Of a stretch of DNA of 64,000 nucleotides, positions 16,380-24,659 are shown one piece after another. Where the stretch lies: the NCBI RefSeq assembly GCF_017355875.1, contig NZ_JAFEWC010000003.1, forward strand, positions 935,001 to 999,000, in the 5' to 3' direction. Origin of the DNA: Aridibaculum aurantiacum (lineage in GTDB: Bacteria; Bacteroidota; Bacteroidia; Chitinophagales; Chitinophagaceae). The translations under genes were made by a program, and so were the position numbers. The notes under the pieces were generated by a model. It was not told the origin of the DNA. It saw only the letters and a program-made list of their open reading frames with translations, and made no database searches. Every line of letters starts with the position of its first letter. Position 1 is the first letter of the stretch.

Positions 16380-17150
16380 ATGAAATTACAGTTAGACCGG
16401 CCTATAGCCGTTATTGATCTTGAAACTACAGGTACCAATTTAGCTACAGATCGTATAGTAGAAATTGCCATAGTAAAAGTTTCAACTGATGGTCAGCGCC
16501 AGGTAAAGCGTAAGCTTATTAACCCGGAGATGCCTATACCTAAAGGTGCAAGTGATGTGCATGGTATAACCAACGAGATGGTGAAGGATGCACCAACTTT
16601 CAGGCAGGTGGCAAACGAAGTAAGGCAGTTCATTGATGGATCTGATCTTGCTGGTTATAACAGTAATCGTTTTGATATACCATTGTTGGTTGAAGAATTT
16701 CTAAGAGCAGGGCAGGATTTTTCTGTAGACGGACGTAAACTAATAGATGTACAGCGCGTGTTTCACCTGATGGAGCAGCGGACATTAAGTGCAGCCTATA
16801 AATTTTACTGCAATAAAATATTAGAAGGAGCGCATGGTGCCGAGGCAGATGCATTGGCTACGTTTGAAATATTGTGCGCACAGGTAGAGCGTTATCCTGA
16901 AATTGGTTCCACGCTGGAAGCTATCTGTAAATTCTGCGGCGAAGAAGACTTTGTAGACTTTGCACGCAGGTTCATAAAAGTAGATTGTAAAGAAGTTTTC
17001 AACTTTGGAAAGCACAAAGGAAGGCCTGTAGAAGATGTATTGCGCATGGAGCCTCAATACTACGATTGGATGATGAAAGGTGACTTTCCTATGCATACCA
17101 AACAAAAACTTACAGAGATCATGAACCGCGCACTGTTAAAGAAAGTGTAA
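16380..17150 (+). CDS. DnaQ-like 3'-5' exonuclease with extra C-terminal domain
   Basis: A 256-residue protein. The DEDDh exonuclease motifs are visible: VIDLETTGTN (Asp13, Glu15), GYNSNRFDIPLL (Asp near 98) and HGAEADALATFEIL (His/Asp near 147-152). After residue about 190 comes a separate region ending FNFGKHKGRPVEDV and YDWMMKGDFPMHTKQKL, a short domain often found attached to such exonucleases. This gives a stand-alone proofreading or nucleotide-salvage nuclease rather than the full PolIII epsilon subunit. It lies 12 bases after mpl, so is probably in the same operon. Confidence 0.85.
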   Translation: MKLQLDRPIAVIDLETTGTNLATDRIVEIAIVKVSTDGQRQVKRKLINPEMPIPKGASDVHGITNEMVKDAPTFRQVANEVRQFIDGSDLAGYNSNRFDIPLLVEEFLRAGQDFSVDGRKLIDVQRVFHLMEQRTLSAAYKFYCNKILEGAHGAEADALATFEILCAQVERYPEIGSTLEAICKFCGEEDFVDFARRFIKVDCKEVFNFGKHKGRPVEDVLRMEPQYYDWMMKGDFPMHTKQKLTEIMNRALLKKV

Positions 17151-17177
17151 CGGTATATTATCTTCAATAAAAGGTTA

Positions 17178-17206
17178 TTGCACTAGGCGGTAATATTGTA
17201 TTTTCG
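17178..17206 (+). promoter_or_regulatory. Candidate Bacteroidota promoter for the glycosyltransferase gene
   Basis: TTG at 17178-17180, an 18-base spacer, then TATTTTCG at 17199-17206, one base off TAnnTTTG. It lies 26 bases before the start codon. Confidence 0.5.
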
Positions 17207-17232
17207 GCTCTCTCAAAACCTGCTGAACCTCT

Positions 17233-17994
17233 TTGGAAAAAATAGTTATTATACCTACTTACAACGAGAAGGAAAATATTGCGAACATACTGGACGCTAT
17301 ATTTTCGCTACAGCAAGATTTTCATGTATTGGTGATTGACGATGGTTCACCAGATGGCACAGCACAAATCGTAAAAGAACTGCAGGTTAATTATGCTGGT
17401 CAGCTATTTCTTGAAGAGCGTAAAGGCAAACTAGGTTTAGGTACCGCTTACATCCACGGTTTTAGGTGGAGCATCCACAAAGGCTATAACTACATCTTCG
17501 AAATGGATGCCGATTTCTCGCATCGGCCTACAGACCTTATACGATTGTATAATGCATGTAAACATGAAGGTGGCGACGTAGCCGTAGGTAGCCGCTATGT
17601 TCCCGGTGGAAAAATTGAGAACTGGCCTTGGGACAGGCGGTTCTATAGCAAAGGCGGCGCTATGTATACAAAGCTCATTACATGGATGCCGGTTAACGAT
17701 CCTACCGCTGGTTTTGTTTGCTATAAACGAGAAGTGTTGGAAACGATCAACCTTAATGAAATCAAGTTCGTTGGTTATGCATTCCAAATAGAAATGAAAT
17801 TTGCTTCGTGGAAACTTGGTTTCAAGATTAAAGAAGTGCCTATTACTTTTATTGACCGCAAACATGGTTCTTCTAAAATGAACAAAGGCATATTGAAAGA
17901 AGGTGTGCTGGGTGTGCTTAAGATCCAATGGCAAAGCCTCTTTAAAAACTATCGCAACCGGGTAAAAAAAGCATCTGAGCCTGTTACAGTTTAA
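17233..17994 (+). CDS. Polyprenol monophosphomannose synthase-like glycosyltransferase (GT2)
   Basis: A 253-residue GT-A fold enzyme starting at TTG (MEKIVIIPTYNEKENI). VLVIDDGSPDGTA, FEMDADFSH (the metal-binding DxD-like site), VGSRYVPGGKIENW and DPTAGFVCYKREVLE match dolichyl-phosphate mannose synthases. There is no transmembrane tail, so it is the soluble, catalytic-domain-only class. It transfers a sugar from a GDP or UDP donor to a polyprenyl phosphate on the inner face of the membrane, for later use in glycan or lipid modification. It has its own promoter-like sequence. Confidence 0.88.
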   Translation: MEKIVIIPTYNEKENIANILDAIFSLQQDFHVLVIDDGSPDGTAQIVKELQVNYAGQLFLEERKGKLGLGTAYIHGFRWSIHKGYNYIFEMDADFSHRPTDLIRLYNACKHEGGDVAVGSRYVPGGKIENWPWDRRFYSKGGAMYTKLITWMPVNDPTAGFVCYKREVLETINLNEIKFVGYAFQIEMKFASWKLGFKIKEVPITFIDRKHGSSKMNKGILKEGVLGVLKIQWQSLFKNYRNRVKKASEPVTV

Positions 17995-18068
17995 TTCTCT
18001 TTTATCTAATCCTATTACTTCTCGTTCGTTATAATCTTGTCAAACTGCGGCTAATTGATTTATAGCAA

Positions 18069-18098
18069 TTGCTGTGTATGCTAATAGTGCCATCTTTG
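18069..18098 (+). promoter_or_regulatory. Candidate promoter for the EamA transporter gene
   Basis: TTG at 18069-18071, a 19-base spacer, then CATCTTTG at 18091-18098 (one base off TAnnTTTG). The ATG follows only 8 bases later, so the transcript may have almost no leader. Confidence 0.5.
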
Positions 18099-18106
18099 CG
18101 GCCTTT

Positions 18107-18994
18107 ATGAAACAGGCGTTGGTAAAGCTGCATGCAGCGGTGTTCTTATGGGGTTTTACAGGAGTGTTGGGAAGATTAATATCCCTTAATGAAGGTTTGC
18201 TGGTATGGTACCGCATTCTCATAACGGTAGTTTCATTGTATGTTTTGATGCGGGTAAAGGGAGAACTGGAAACGGTGCCACGCAGGCAGCGGATGCAGTT
18301 ATTTGGTATTGGTGGCCTGATAGCATTGCACTGGTGCTTCTTCTATGGCAGTATCAAATATGCTAACGTTTCCATAGCACTAACCTGTCTATCCTCAGCA
18401 GGTTTATTTACCGCTTTATTGGAACCGGTAATGACACGGAAGAAATTTGTTCCAATTGAAATATTGCTTGGGCTGATAGGTATAGCAGGTATTTACCTCA
18501 TCTTTCATTTCGATCCACACTATAGCACCGGCATCATATTAGGCTTGATCTGTACTTTGCTCAGTTGCATTTTCTCCATCTTAAACAAGAACCAGGTTTC
18601 GTTTACAGCACCCAAAACCATGATGCTATACGAGCTGAGTGGGGGAATTCTTTTACTGTCACTGGCTATGCCTTTTTACCTGTGGGCATTTCCTACTAAG
18701 CAGTTATTGCCTACCAGCAGCGATTGGATGTGGTTGTTCCTGTTGAGCTGGCTGTGCACCATTTTAGCAATGGATTTATCGTTGCAGGCTTTGCAAAAGG
18801 TTTCTGCATTTACACAAAACCTCACCATCAACCTTGAGCCTGTATATGGTATCATCCTGGCTTTTGTTGTGTATAAAGAAAACAAGTACCTGAGTGATGG
18901 GTTTTACCTTGGCTTTGCGCTTATACTTGGTGCCGTGGTACTACAGATGATGCGGGTGGTAAGAAGCCGCAAAAAAGGAACATCCATTAGCTAG
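18107..18994 (+). CDS. EamA family transporter (drug/metabolite superfamily)
   Basis: A 295-residue membrane protein with about ten hydrophobic segments arranged as two EamA repeats. LHAAVFLWGFTGVLGRLISL opens repeat one, and IGGLIALHWCFFYGSIKYANVSIA, ALLEPVMTRKKF and LEPVYGIILAFVVYKENKY are family hallmarks. Start chosen at ATG 18107; a GTG at 18074 would place the promoter box inside the gene. It probably exports small metabolites or amino acids across the inner membrane; the substrate is unknown. Its last 8 bases overlap the convergent gene. Confidence 0.87.
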   Translation: MKQALVKLHAAVFLWGFTGVLGRLISLNEGLLVWYRILITVVSLYVLMRVKGELETVPRRQRMQLFGIGGLIALHWCFFYGSIKYANVSIALTCLSSAGLFTALLEPVMTRKKFVPIEILLGLIGIAGIYLIFHFDPHYSTGIILGLICTLLSCIFSILNKNQVSFTAPKTMMLYELSGGILLLSLAMPFYLWAFPTKQLLPTSSDWMWLFLLSWLCTILAMDLSLQALQKVSAFTQNLTINLEPVYGIILAFVVYKENKYLSDGFYLGFALILGAVVLQMMRVVRSRKKGTSIS

Positions 18995-19712
18995 CACCTT
19001 CTTCTTTTGCCAGGTATTTTACAAAAGATCGTTTGGCTATAGGTAGTAAAGTTTCTTCCAGTGGATAGGCAAGTTTACTTTCTATATGATACACTGCCGG
19101 GTTAGGCAGTTCCTTCCTTTCTTTTATTAGCATGCGCTTAATATTCTCCGGCGAATTGCTGATTGTTCTACGCCACTGCTGTATGTAGTCAGTACGTATG
19201 CCCCTGTATCTCTCATCGTGTTTTTCAAAAATGGTAAGCCGGTATTGGTAAACGATCGTGTCGTTGTAGCGGCTGTCTTTCATCAACAGGTATCCTTCAT
19301 TTACATCAAGTGGAAGAAGGCCTACAGGTTCAATAGAAAGATTTGACTCAACAAATTCATAGATCTCCGTACCTGCTTCTATGGTGCCTCTTATTTTTGT
19401 CGCTGAATATTGGATGATATCTTCCAACTCTTTCATCAGTTCGTCATCTTCTATCATTTGCTCGTACACCAGTTGCAGCTTTTGCATATTTACATCCGTT
19501 AGTTGCTTAGGAAAATGCTCCTGCAAATACTTCTTGTTTTCCCTGAAAGCAACAATGTTGTTGTAGTGAAAAATGACGTCGGCTAATTGTGGGTAAAGCT
19601 TGTTTTCATTAAAGTATTTGTTTACCTCTTGTAGATATGCAAGCAGTGTATACTTCTTTAATTCAAAATCAATGAACCCTTCTGCAAACCATGTTTCTGA
19701 TAGTGACTTCAT
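18987..19712 (-). CDS. Conserved-looking cytoplasmic protein of unknown function (241 aa)
   Basis: A soluble, Glu/Lys-rich, mostly helical protein (VNMQKLQLVYEQMIEDDELM, near residue 76) followed by a beta-rich part (YRLTIFEKHDERYRGIRTDY). No signal peptide, cysteines or known catalytic motif. It overlaps the EamA gene by 8 bases in convergent orientation and is divergent from the EEP nuclease gene. I do not recognise the family. Confidence 0.7.
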   Translation of the reverse strand: MKSLSETWFAEGFIDFELKKYTLLAYLQEVNKYFNENKLYPQLADVIFHYNNIVAFRENKKYLQEHFPKQLTDVNMQKLQLVYEQMIEDDELMKELEDIIQYSATKIRGTIEAGTEIYEFVESNLSIEPVGLLPLDVNEGYLLMKDSRYNDTIVYQYRLTIFEKHDERYRGIRTDYIQQWRRTISNSPENIKRMLIKERKELPNPAVYHIESKLAYPLEETLLPIAKRSFVKYLAKEEGAS

Positions 19713-19829
19713 AACTGCTCCTTTTTTACTTCCTTAAAATACCTCAATCTGGCTATATAGAAAAACCTCACCTGCCAATTGCAATTGTTTTAACAACTGA
19801 TTAGTTTCAACAGAAAATAAGAAATTCTT

Positions 19830-20786
19830 ATGCCATCACTAACCATTGCCACCTTTAACTGTGAGAACCTTTTCAGGCGTTATAAGTTTAGTGATAAGTT
19901 ACCACCAGGCGAAGTGAACCAGGCAGTGGAGAATGGTTTTATCATCAACAGCTCCAGGTTTACTACAGTACCTCAGCCGGAAAGAAAGCTAACCGCTAAA
20001 GTGATCAGAGATACAAAAGCAGATATAATAGCACTGCAGGAAGTGGAGAATTTGGATACGCTGAAGAACTTTTGCGCTGAGAATAATCTTTCATCGCTAT
20101 ACCCATACAAGTTGCTGGTGGATGGCAATGATCCGCGCCTGATTGATGTGGCAGTGTTAAGCAAGTTGCCATTTGAAAGGATCATGACGCACCAATACCT
20201 GCGCAACAGCAAAAAGAACTGGCTCTTTTCGCGTGACTGCCTGGAACTTGATTTCATGGTGGAAGGCAAGCCATTTATTCTTTATAAAAACCACCTGAAG
20301 AGCATGTTTGATATGAGCAATCCTGCAAACGGACGAGCGATCTCAGCGAGCCGCCGGATAGAACAGGTAGATGGAATTTTAAAGATCGTGCAGGATAGGC
20401 TGAAGCGAAGGGTGTCAACCGCTGCATTTGCCATTGTTGGAGATTTCAATGATTATCCATCTGAGGATAGCTCCCTTGAAAAACTATTCAAGACAAAGTG
20501 GCTTTACAATGTAGTGGAGAACCTGCCGGCAGAAGAGCGGTGGACTCATTTTTGGGACACTACTAAAGTACAAGAGGCAGACAGGTATAGCCAGCTGGAT
20601 TATGTATGGTTGTCGAAGCGGCTTGTAAAAGCTAATCCCGGCGTACTACCTGTTATTAATAGAAAAGGGTTATCAAAAAAAGCCCAACATCCACTAATAA
20701 AATCGCGCTACCCGGAGATCATCAATTCTAATGAAACTATTGCTGCAAGTGATCACTGCAGTGTAAGTGTTACAATTTCTTTTTGA
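19830..20786 (+). CDS. Endonuclease/exonuclease/phosphatase family protein
   Basis: A 318-residue protein with the EEP core: ATFNCENLFRR (Asn), IIALQEVENL (the metal-binding Glu), FILYKNHLKS (His), IVGDFNDYPSED (Asp-x-Asn) and ASDHCSVSVTI (the catalytic Asp-His). No signal peptide. Such enzymes cut phosphodiester bonds in DNA, RNA or phospholipid; nothing here fixes the substrate. It stands as a single gene between the divergent unknown gene and the porin. Confidence 0.85.
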   Translation: MPSLTIATFNCENLFRRYKFSDKLPPGEVNQAVENGFIINSSRFTTVPQPERKLTAKVIRDTKADIIALQEVENLDTLKNFCAENNLSSLYPYKLLVDGNDPRLIDVAVLSKLPFERIMTHQYLRNSKKNWLFSRDCLELDFMVEGKPFILYKNHLKSMFDMSNPANGRAISASRRIEQVDGILKIVQDRLKRRVSTAAFAIVGDFNDYPSEDSSLEKLFKTKWLYNVVENLPAEERWTHFWDTTKVQEADRYSQLDYVWLSKRLVKANPGVLPVINRKGLSKKAQHPLIKSRYPEIINSNETIAASDHCSVSVTISF

Positions 20787-20836
20787 TATTTCTCATATTT
20801 CTACATTAAGTTATTTTGAACATTTTCTTGTTCTGG

Positions 20837-20869
20837 TTGTAGTCTTCTGCATTGGCAGCATTAATTTTG
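20837..20869 (+). promoter_or_regulatory. Candidate promoter for the porin gene
   Basis: TTG at 20837-20839, a 22-base spacer, then TAATTTTG at 20862-20869, an exact TAnnTTTG match, 19 bases before the ATG. Confidence 0.55.
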
Positions 20870-20888
20870 TTAAACACCACACGCAGGC

Positions 20889-22097
20889 ATGAAGAAACTA
20901 CTGATCGCATTATTATTTTTTACAACTGCATCATCCGCACAAAACGATACTACAAATCAAGAGGCTAAAGAACCGCCAAAGCAAAAGAAGTGGTATGAGA
21001 ATGTACAGATCCGTGGTTACATGCAAACTCGCTATAACAGGCTGCTTGAAACCAATCCGCAACTGAAATGTGAGCAGTGCGACCGTTCAATAGGTGAGGG
21101 TGGTGGATTCTTTATGCGAAGAATGCGTGTCATCTTTTTCGGCCAGGTACATGAGCGGGTATATTTTTATGTTCAACCTGATTTTGCCAGTTCTGCCTCT
21201 ACAAATTCACTTCAGTTTGGACAGATACGAGATGCTTATGTAGACGTAGGACTTAACCGTAAAAACGAATTACGAGTGAGAATTGGTCAAAGCAAAGTGC
21301 CATTTGGTTTTGAGAATATGCAATCAAGCCAGAATCGATTGCCGCTCGACCGTAATGATGCTCTGAATAGTGCCTTGTCAAATGAGCGCGACCTTGGTGT
21401 GTTTTTTTATTGGGCGCCAGAAGATAAGCGTCGCATGTTCTCGTCGCTGGTTAATGAAGGTTATAAAGGAGAAGGAGATTATGGTGTGATAGCTTTTGGC
21501 GCTTTTAATGGACAGACAGCTAACAGGCCGGAGCAGAATAATTCATTACATGTGGTAGGTAGAGTAGCATATCCTTTTAAAATTGGCGACCAAACATTGG
21601 AGCCGGCATTGCAGGCATACACCGGCAGGTATGTAGTACCCGCAGACCAACTTTCACCAGGAGTGAAAGTGGTGAAGGGAAATGAATACCGTGATGAACG
21701 TGTGGCGGCTACTTTGGTTATGTATCCAAAGCCATTTGGTTTTATGGCTGAATATAACGTAGGCCGCGGGCCGGAGTTCAACAAGGATACAGATTCGATA
21801 GAGCTACGCAACCTGTATGGCGGGTATATCACCCTAAATTATATGATCAAGGCCAACAAGCAGATCATCTTTCCTTTCTTTAGAGCGCAACATTATTCAG
21901 GGGGTAAAAAACATGAACTCGATGCACGTAGCTATGATGTAAATGAATATGAAATTGGAGTTGAATGGCAGCCGTGGAAAAACTTTGAATTTGTAGCAGA
22001 ATATGTTTTTTCAGAAAGAAGATTCGAAGACTTCAGGCGACAAGAGAATTTGCAGAAAGGCAGGTTGCTGCGCTTACAGGCACAGCTGAATTTTTAA
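20889..22097 (+). CDS. Phosphate-selective porin (OprO/OprP type)
   Basis: A 402-residue outer-membrane protein with a signal peptide (MKKLLIALLFFTTASSAQN). The early motif IRGYMQTRYNRLLE, then FFMRRMRVIFFGQVHERVYFYVQPDF, and GQIRDAYVDV...RVRIGQSKVPFGFENMQSS are typical of the porin O/P family. The rest alternates in beta-strands and ends in LRLQAQLNF, an aromatic C-terminus as needed for barrel insertion. Family members form trimeric anion channels, some for phosphate or polyphosphate. It has its own exact -7 box. Confidence 0.85.
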   Translation: MKKLLIALLFFTTASSAQNDTTNQEAKEPPKQKKWYENVQIRGYMQTRYNRLLETNPQLKCEQCDRSIGEGGGFFMRRMRVIFFGQVHERVYFYVQPDFASSASTNSLQFGQIRDAYVDVGLNRKNELRVRIGQSKVPFGFENMQSSQNRLPLDRNDALNSALSNERDLGVFFYWAPEDKRRMFSSLVNEGYKGEGDYGVIAFGAFNGQTANRPEQNNSLHVVGRVAYPFKIGDQTLEPALQAYTGRYVVPADQLSPGVKVVKGNEYRDERVAATLVMYPKPFGFMAEYNVGRGPEFNKDTDSIELRNLYGGYITLNYMIKANKQIIFPFFRAQHYSGGKKHELDARSYDVNEYEIGVEWQPWKNFEFVAEYVFSERRFEDFRRQENLQKGRLLRLQAQLNF

Positions 22098-22157
22098 GAA
22101 AGAAATATTTGATCTTTGCGGCGACAGGCAATTTATGTGAAAAGCCTTCAGTTGAAT

Positions 22158-22733
22158 ATGCTCCAGAAACATGATAAGGCTATCGCTGTTATTTTCTTCT
22201 CGCTGACTATCCTTTTCATTGTTCTTGCCATCACCAATGAAGCATTCTTTACATGGATATTTCACAGGCATCAAAACTCATTAAGTTGGTATATAAGACC
22301 ATTTTTTCTTGTACCGTTCTGCTTTTTTGCATACAGGCGTAGCTGGGCAGGAATAGCCATCACTGTCTTTTGCTTATTTACAAGTATGTTCTGGTTCAAT
22401 CAACCTGAGATTGTAAATGAACAGGTGCTGGAGTTCCTGGCATTTGAAAAGGAATGGCTCATGAAAGATTGGAACATTGAGAAGAGCTTACTGGCTGCAA
22501 CCATTCCACTGTCTTATACTGTATTGGGTATAGCATTCTGGCAGAGAAGTTTAGTAATGGGACTAGTGGTGATAGTGCTGATGGCAGCCGGGAAAGTATC
22601 CTGGAGTATCTACAATGCTGGTAACGCCGGAAAGTCTGTCATTGTTCCAGCCATTGTGGGCCTGGTACTATGTGTCATACTTATTCTGTGGGGCTATACC
22701 AGGATGGAAAGAAAAAATACTAAAAGCCGGTAG
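22158..22733 (+). CDS. Multi-pass membrane protein of unknown function (191 aa)
   Basis: Start chosen at ATG 22158; the frame is open from a TTG at 22116. There are about five to six hydrophobic segments (AIAVIFFSLTILFIVLAI; FFLVPFCFFAYRRSWAGIAI; SLLAATIPLSYTVLGIAFW; LVMGLVVIVLMAAG; SVIVPAIVGLVLCVILILW). A polar loop with FNQPEIVNEQVLEFL lies near residue 80. No transport or catalytic motif recognised. A GATCTTTG box at 22111-22118, one base off consensus, may be its promoter. Confidence 0.65.
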   Translation: MLQKHDKAIAVIFFSLTILFIVLAITNEAFFTWIFHRHQNSLSWYIRPFFLVPFCFFAYRRSWAGIAITVFCLFTSMFWFNQPEIVNEQVLEFLAFEKEWLMKDWNIEKSLLAATIPLSYTVLGIAFWQRSLVMGLVVIVLMAAGKVSWSIYNAGNAGKSVIVPAIVGLVLCVILILWGYTRMERKNTKSR

Positions 22734-22768
22734 TTAGAACATTCTGGCTACCAACTTACGTCAGTACA

Positions 22769-24502
22769 CTATTCACCTGCAACCGAGTCGTCAGCTCGTA
22801 TATCTGCCACCGCCTCTATCTTACCATTGTTGATCATGATCAATTCCACTCTTCCAATGGTAGAAGCATAGCCTGCAATGCCGTAAGTTTTTACCTCGTA
22901 ACCCATCTGTTGTAATTGCTGTACAATGTTCTTAGGAAAATCGTGTTCTACCTGTATGACATCGGGCAGCCACTGGTGATGAAAACGCGGCGCATAAACC
23001 GCATCAGTCGGCTGCATTTTAAAATCTACAATATTGGTAATAACCTGAAAAACACTGGTTGGTATAGTAGCACCACCTGGCGTTCCCAATATGATGTAAG
23101 GCTTGTTATCCTTCAATACGATGGTAGGCGTCATTGAGCTAAGCATTCGTTTACCTGCAGCAATTGCATTGGCCTCGCCACCAACAACACCATACATGTT
23201 AGGCACACCTGGTTTTATGCTAAAGTCATCCATTTCATTATTCAGGAAAAAGCCGGCACCGCCAACCACTGTTTTGCTTCCAAAGGTTCCATTCAAGGTA
23301 GTAGTGAGCGATACTGCATTATTCCATTTATCAACTATACTTATGTGAGTGGTCTCCATACTCTCAATCACACCCGGTTTTGTCAAGCTGCTTTTGCCTG
23401 CTTTCGTGCTGTCGTAATCAGCCATTCGTTTTTTGAGATAAGCATCACTGGTAAGCGTAGCTGTAGGCACCTTGTAAAAATCCGGATCCCCCATATATTC
23501 TGCACGGTCAGCATAAGCACGGCGTTCTACTTCTGTTACCAGTTGTACTGCTTTGGTAGAATGGAAACCATACTTCGCCAATGGCCGATCTTCCACCATC
23601 TTCAGCATTTGAAGCAGTAGTATGCCGCCACTGCTTGGTGGTGGCATAGTGATGATCGTATGTCCTTTGTAGTTGAAGGTGATAGCCTCTCGTTTCTTCG
23701 GCTGGTAATTAGCAAGATCTGCATGATCAATAATTCCATTGCCACGCTTCATTTCTGCAACCAGAAGATCAGCTGTAGTTCCTTTGTAAAATCCATCCCT
23801 GCCTTTGTCTCTTATCCTGCGTAGTGTAGCGGCCAGTTCTTTTTGTATGAGTGTGTCGCCAGCTTTCCATTTCTCTTTTATGAAAACTGTGGGCGCTGTA
23901 TTATGCTGTTTAAAAATTGACTGGTTCTCATTCATCTTGTCAGCCTCTATGGCCGTAATCACAAAACCATATTCGGCCAGGTCTATAGCGGGCTGAATTA
24001 GTTCTTTGAAAGGTTTAGTAGCATAAGGCATGCTTTCAAATAAACCAGCTACGGTGCCGGGTATACCTGCAGCCAAATGACCGCGTTGCGATAAAGAAGT
24101 TTGTGCAACACCCTTATCATCTATATACATATTGCGATGTGCTTTGGCTGGTGCTGTTTCCCTGAAGTCTAAGGTGAATGTTTCCCCGTTCTGCAACCTG
24201 GCGACCATAAAACCACCACCACCTATATTGCCAGCACCGGGGTAAACTACTGCCAATGCAAGTTGGGTAGCGATAGCCGCATCTATGGCATTGCCACCAT
24301 CTTTTAAAATTTTTGCACCCACCATACTTCCCAGTGGATGCGCTGATACCACGGCTCCACTTGTATATTTTTCATTCTTCTTAATAGTATAATGGAATGG
24401 ATCTATTGCTTTGCCTTTACCAACAATAGATGGCACCGCTGTCTTGCATGCAATGAATAATAAACTACACGTTACTGCTACTATCACTCTCATATTTGGC
24501 AA
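22769..24502 (-). CDS. ggt: Gamma-glutamyltransferase, lipoprotein
   Basis: A 577-residue Ntn-hydrolase precursor. The lipobox LLFIAC (Cys19) suggests anchoring in the periplasm. AKILKDGGNAIDAAIA and NIGGGGFMV are N-terminal family blocks. The self-cleavage site is METTHISIV with Thr385 as the expected nucleophile of the small subunit. LNGTFGSKTVVGGAGFFLNNEMDDFS and LGTPGGATIPTSVFQ are conserved in the mature small subunit. The enzyme cleaves the gamma-glutamyl bond of glutathione-like peptides. It is divergent from the TonB receptor fusion. Confidence 0.93.
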   Translation of the reverse strand: MPNMRVIVAVTCSLLFIACKTAVPSIVGKGKAIDPFHYTIKKNEKYTSGAVVSAHPLGSMVGAKILKDGGNAIDAAIATQLALAVVYPGAGNIGGGGFMVARLQNGETFTLDFRETAPAKAHRNMYIDDKGVAQTSLSQRGHLAAGIPGTVAGLFESMPYATKPFKELIQPAIDLAEYGFVITAIEADKMNENQSIFKQHNTAPTVFIKEKWKAGDTLIQKELAATLRRIRDKGRDGFYKGTTADLLVAEMKRGNGIIDHADLANYQPKKREAITFNYKGHTIITMPPPSSGGILLLQMLKMVEDRPLAKYGFHSTKAVQLVTEVERRAYADRAEYMGDPDFYKVPTATLTSDAYLKKRMADYDSTKAGKSSLTKPGVIESMETTHISIVDKWNNAVSLTTTLNGTFGSKTVVGGAGFFLNNEMDDFSIKPGVPNMYGVVGGEANAIAAGKRMLSSMTPTIVLKDNKPYIILGTPGGATIPTSVFQVITNIVDFKMQPTDAVYAPRFHHQWLPDVIQVEHDFPKNIVQQLQQMGYEVKTYGIAGYASTIGRVELIMINNGKIEAVADIRADDSVAGE

Positions 24503-24659
24503 ATTATATTTTACCTGCGAAAGATGAACAAATCAATTAAAACAGTGGCTTCAATATATTATACAATATCATGTGCCTTATGTATTATTGCATGAGAAAC
24601 AGTAGCTGTTGTGGCTCATGCCATTATAGCGGATCATTTGCCTAATAAACCGACTAACA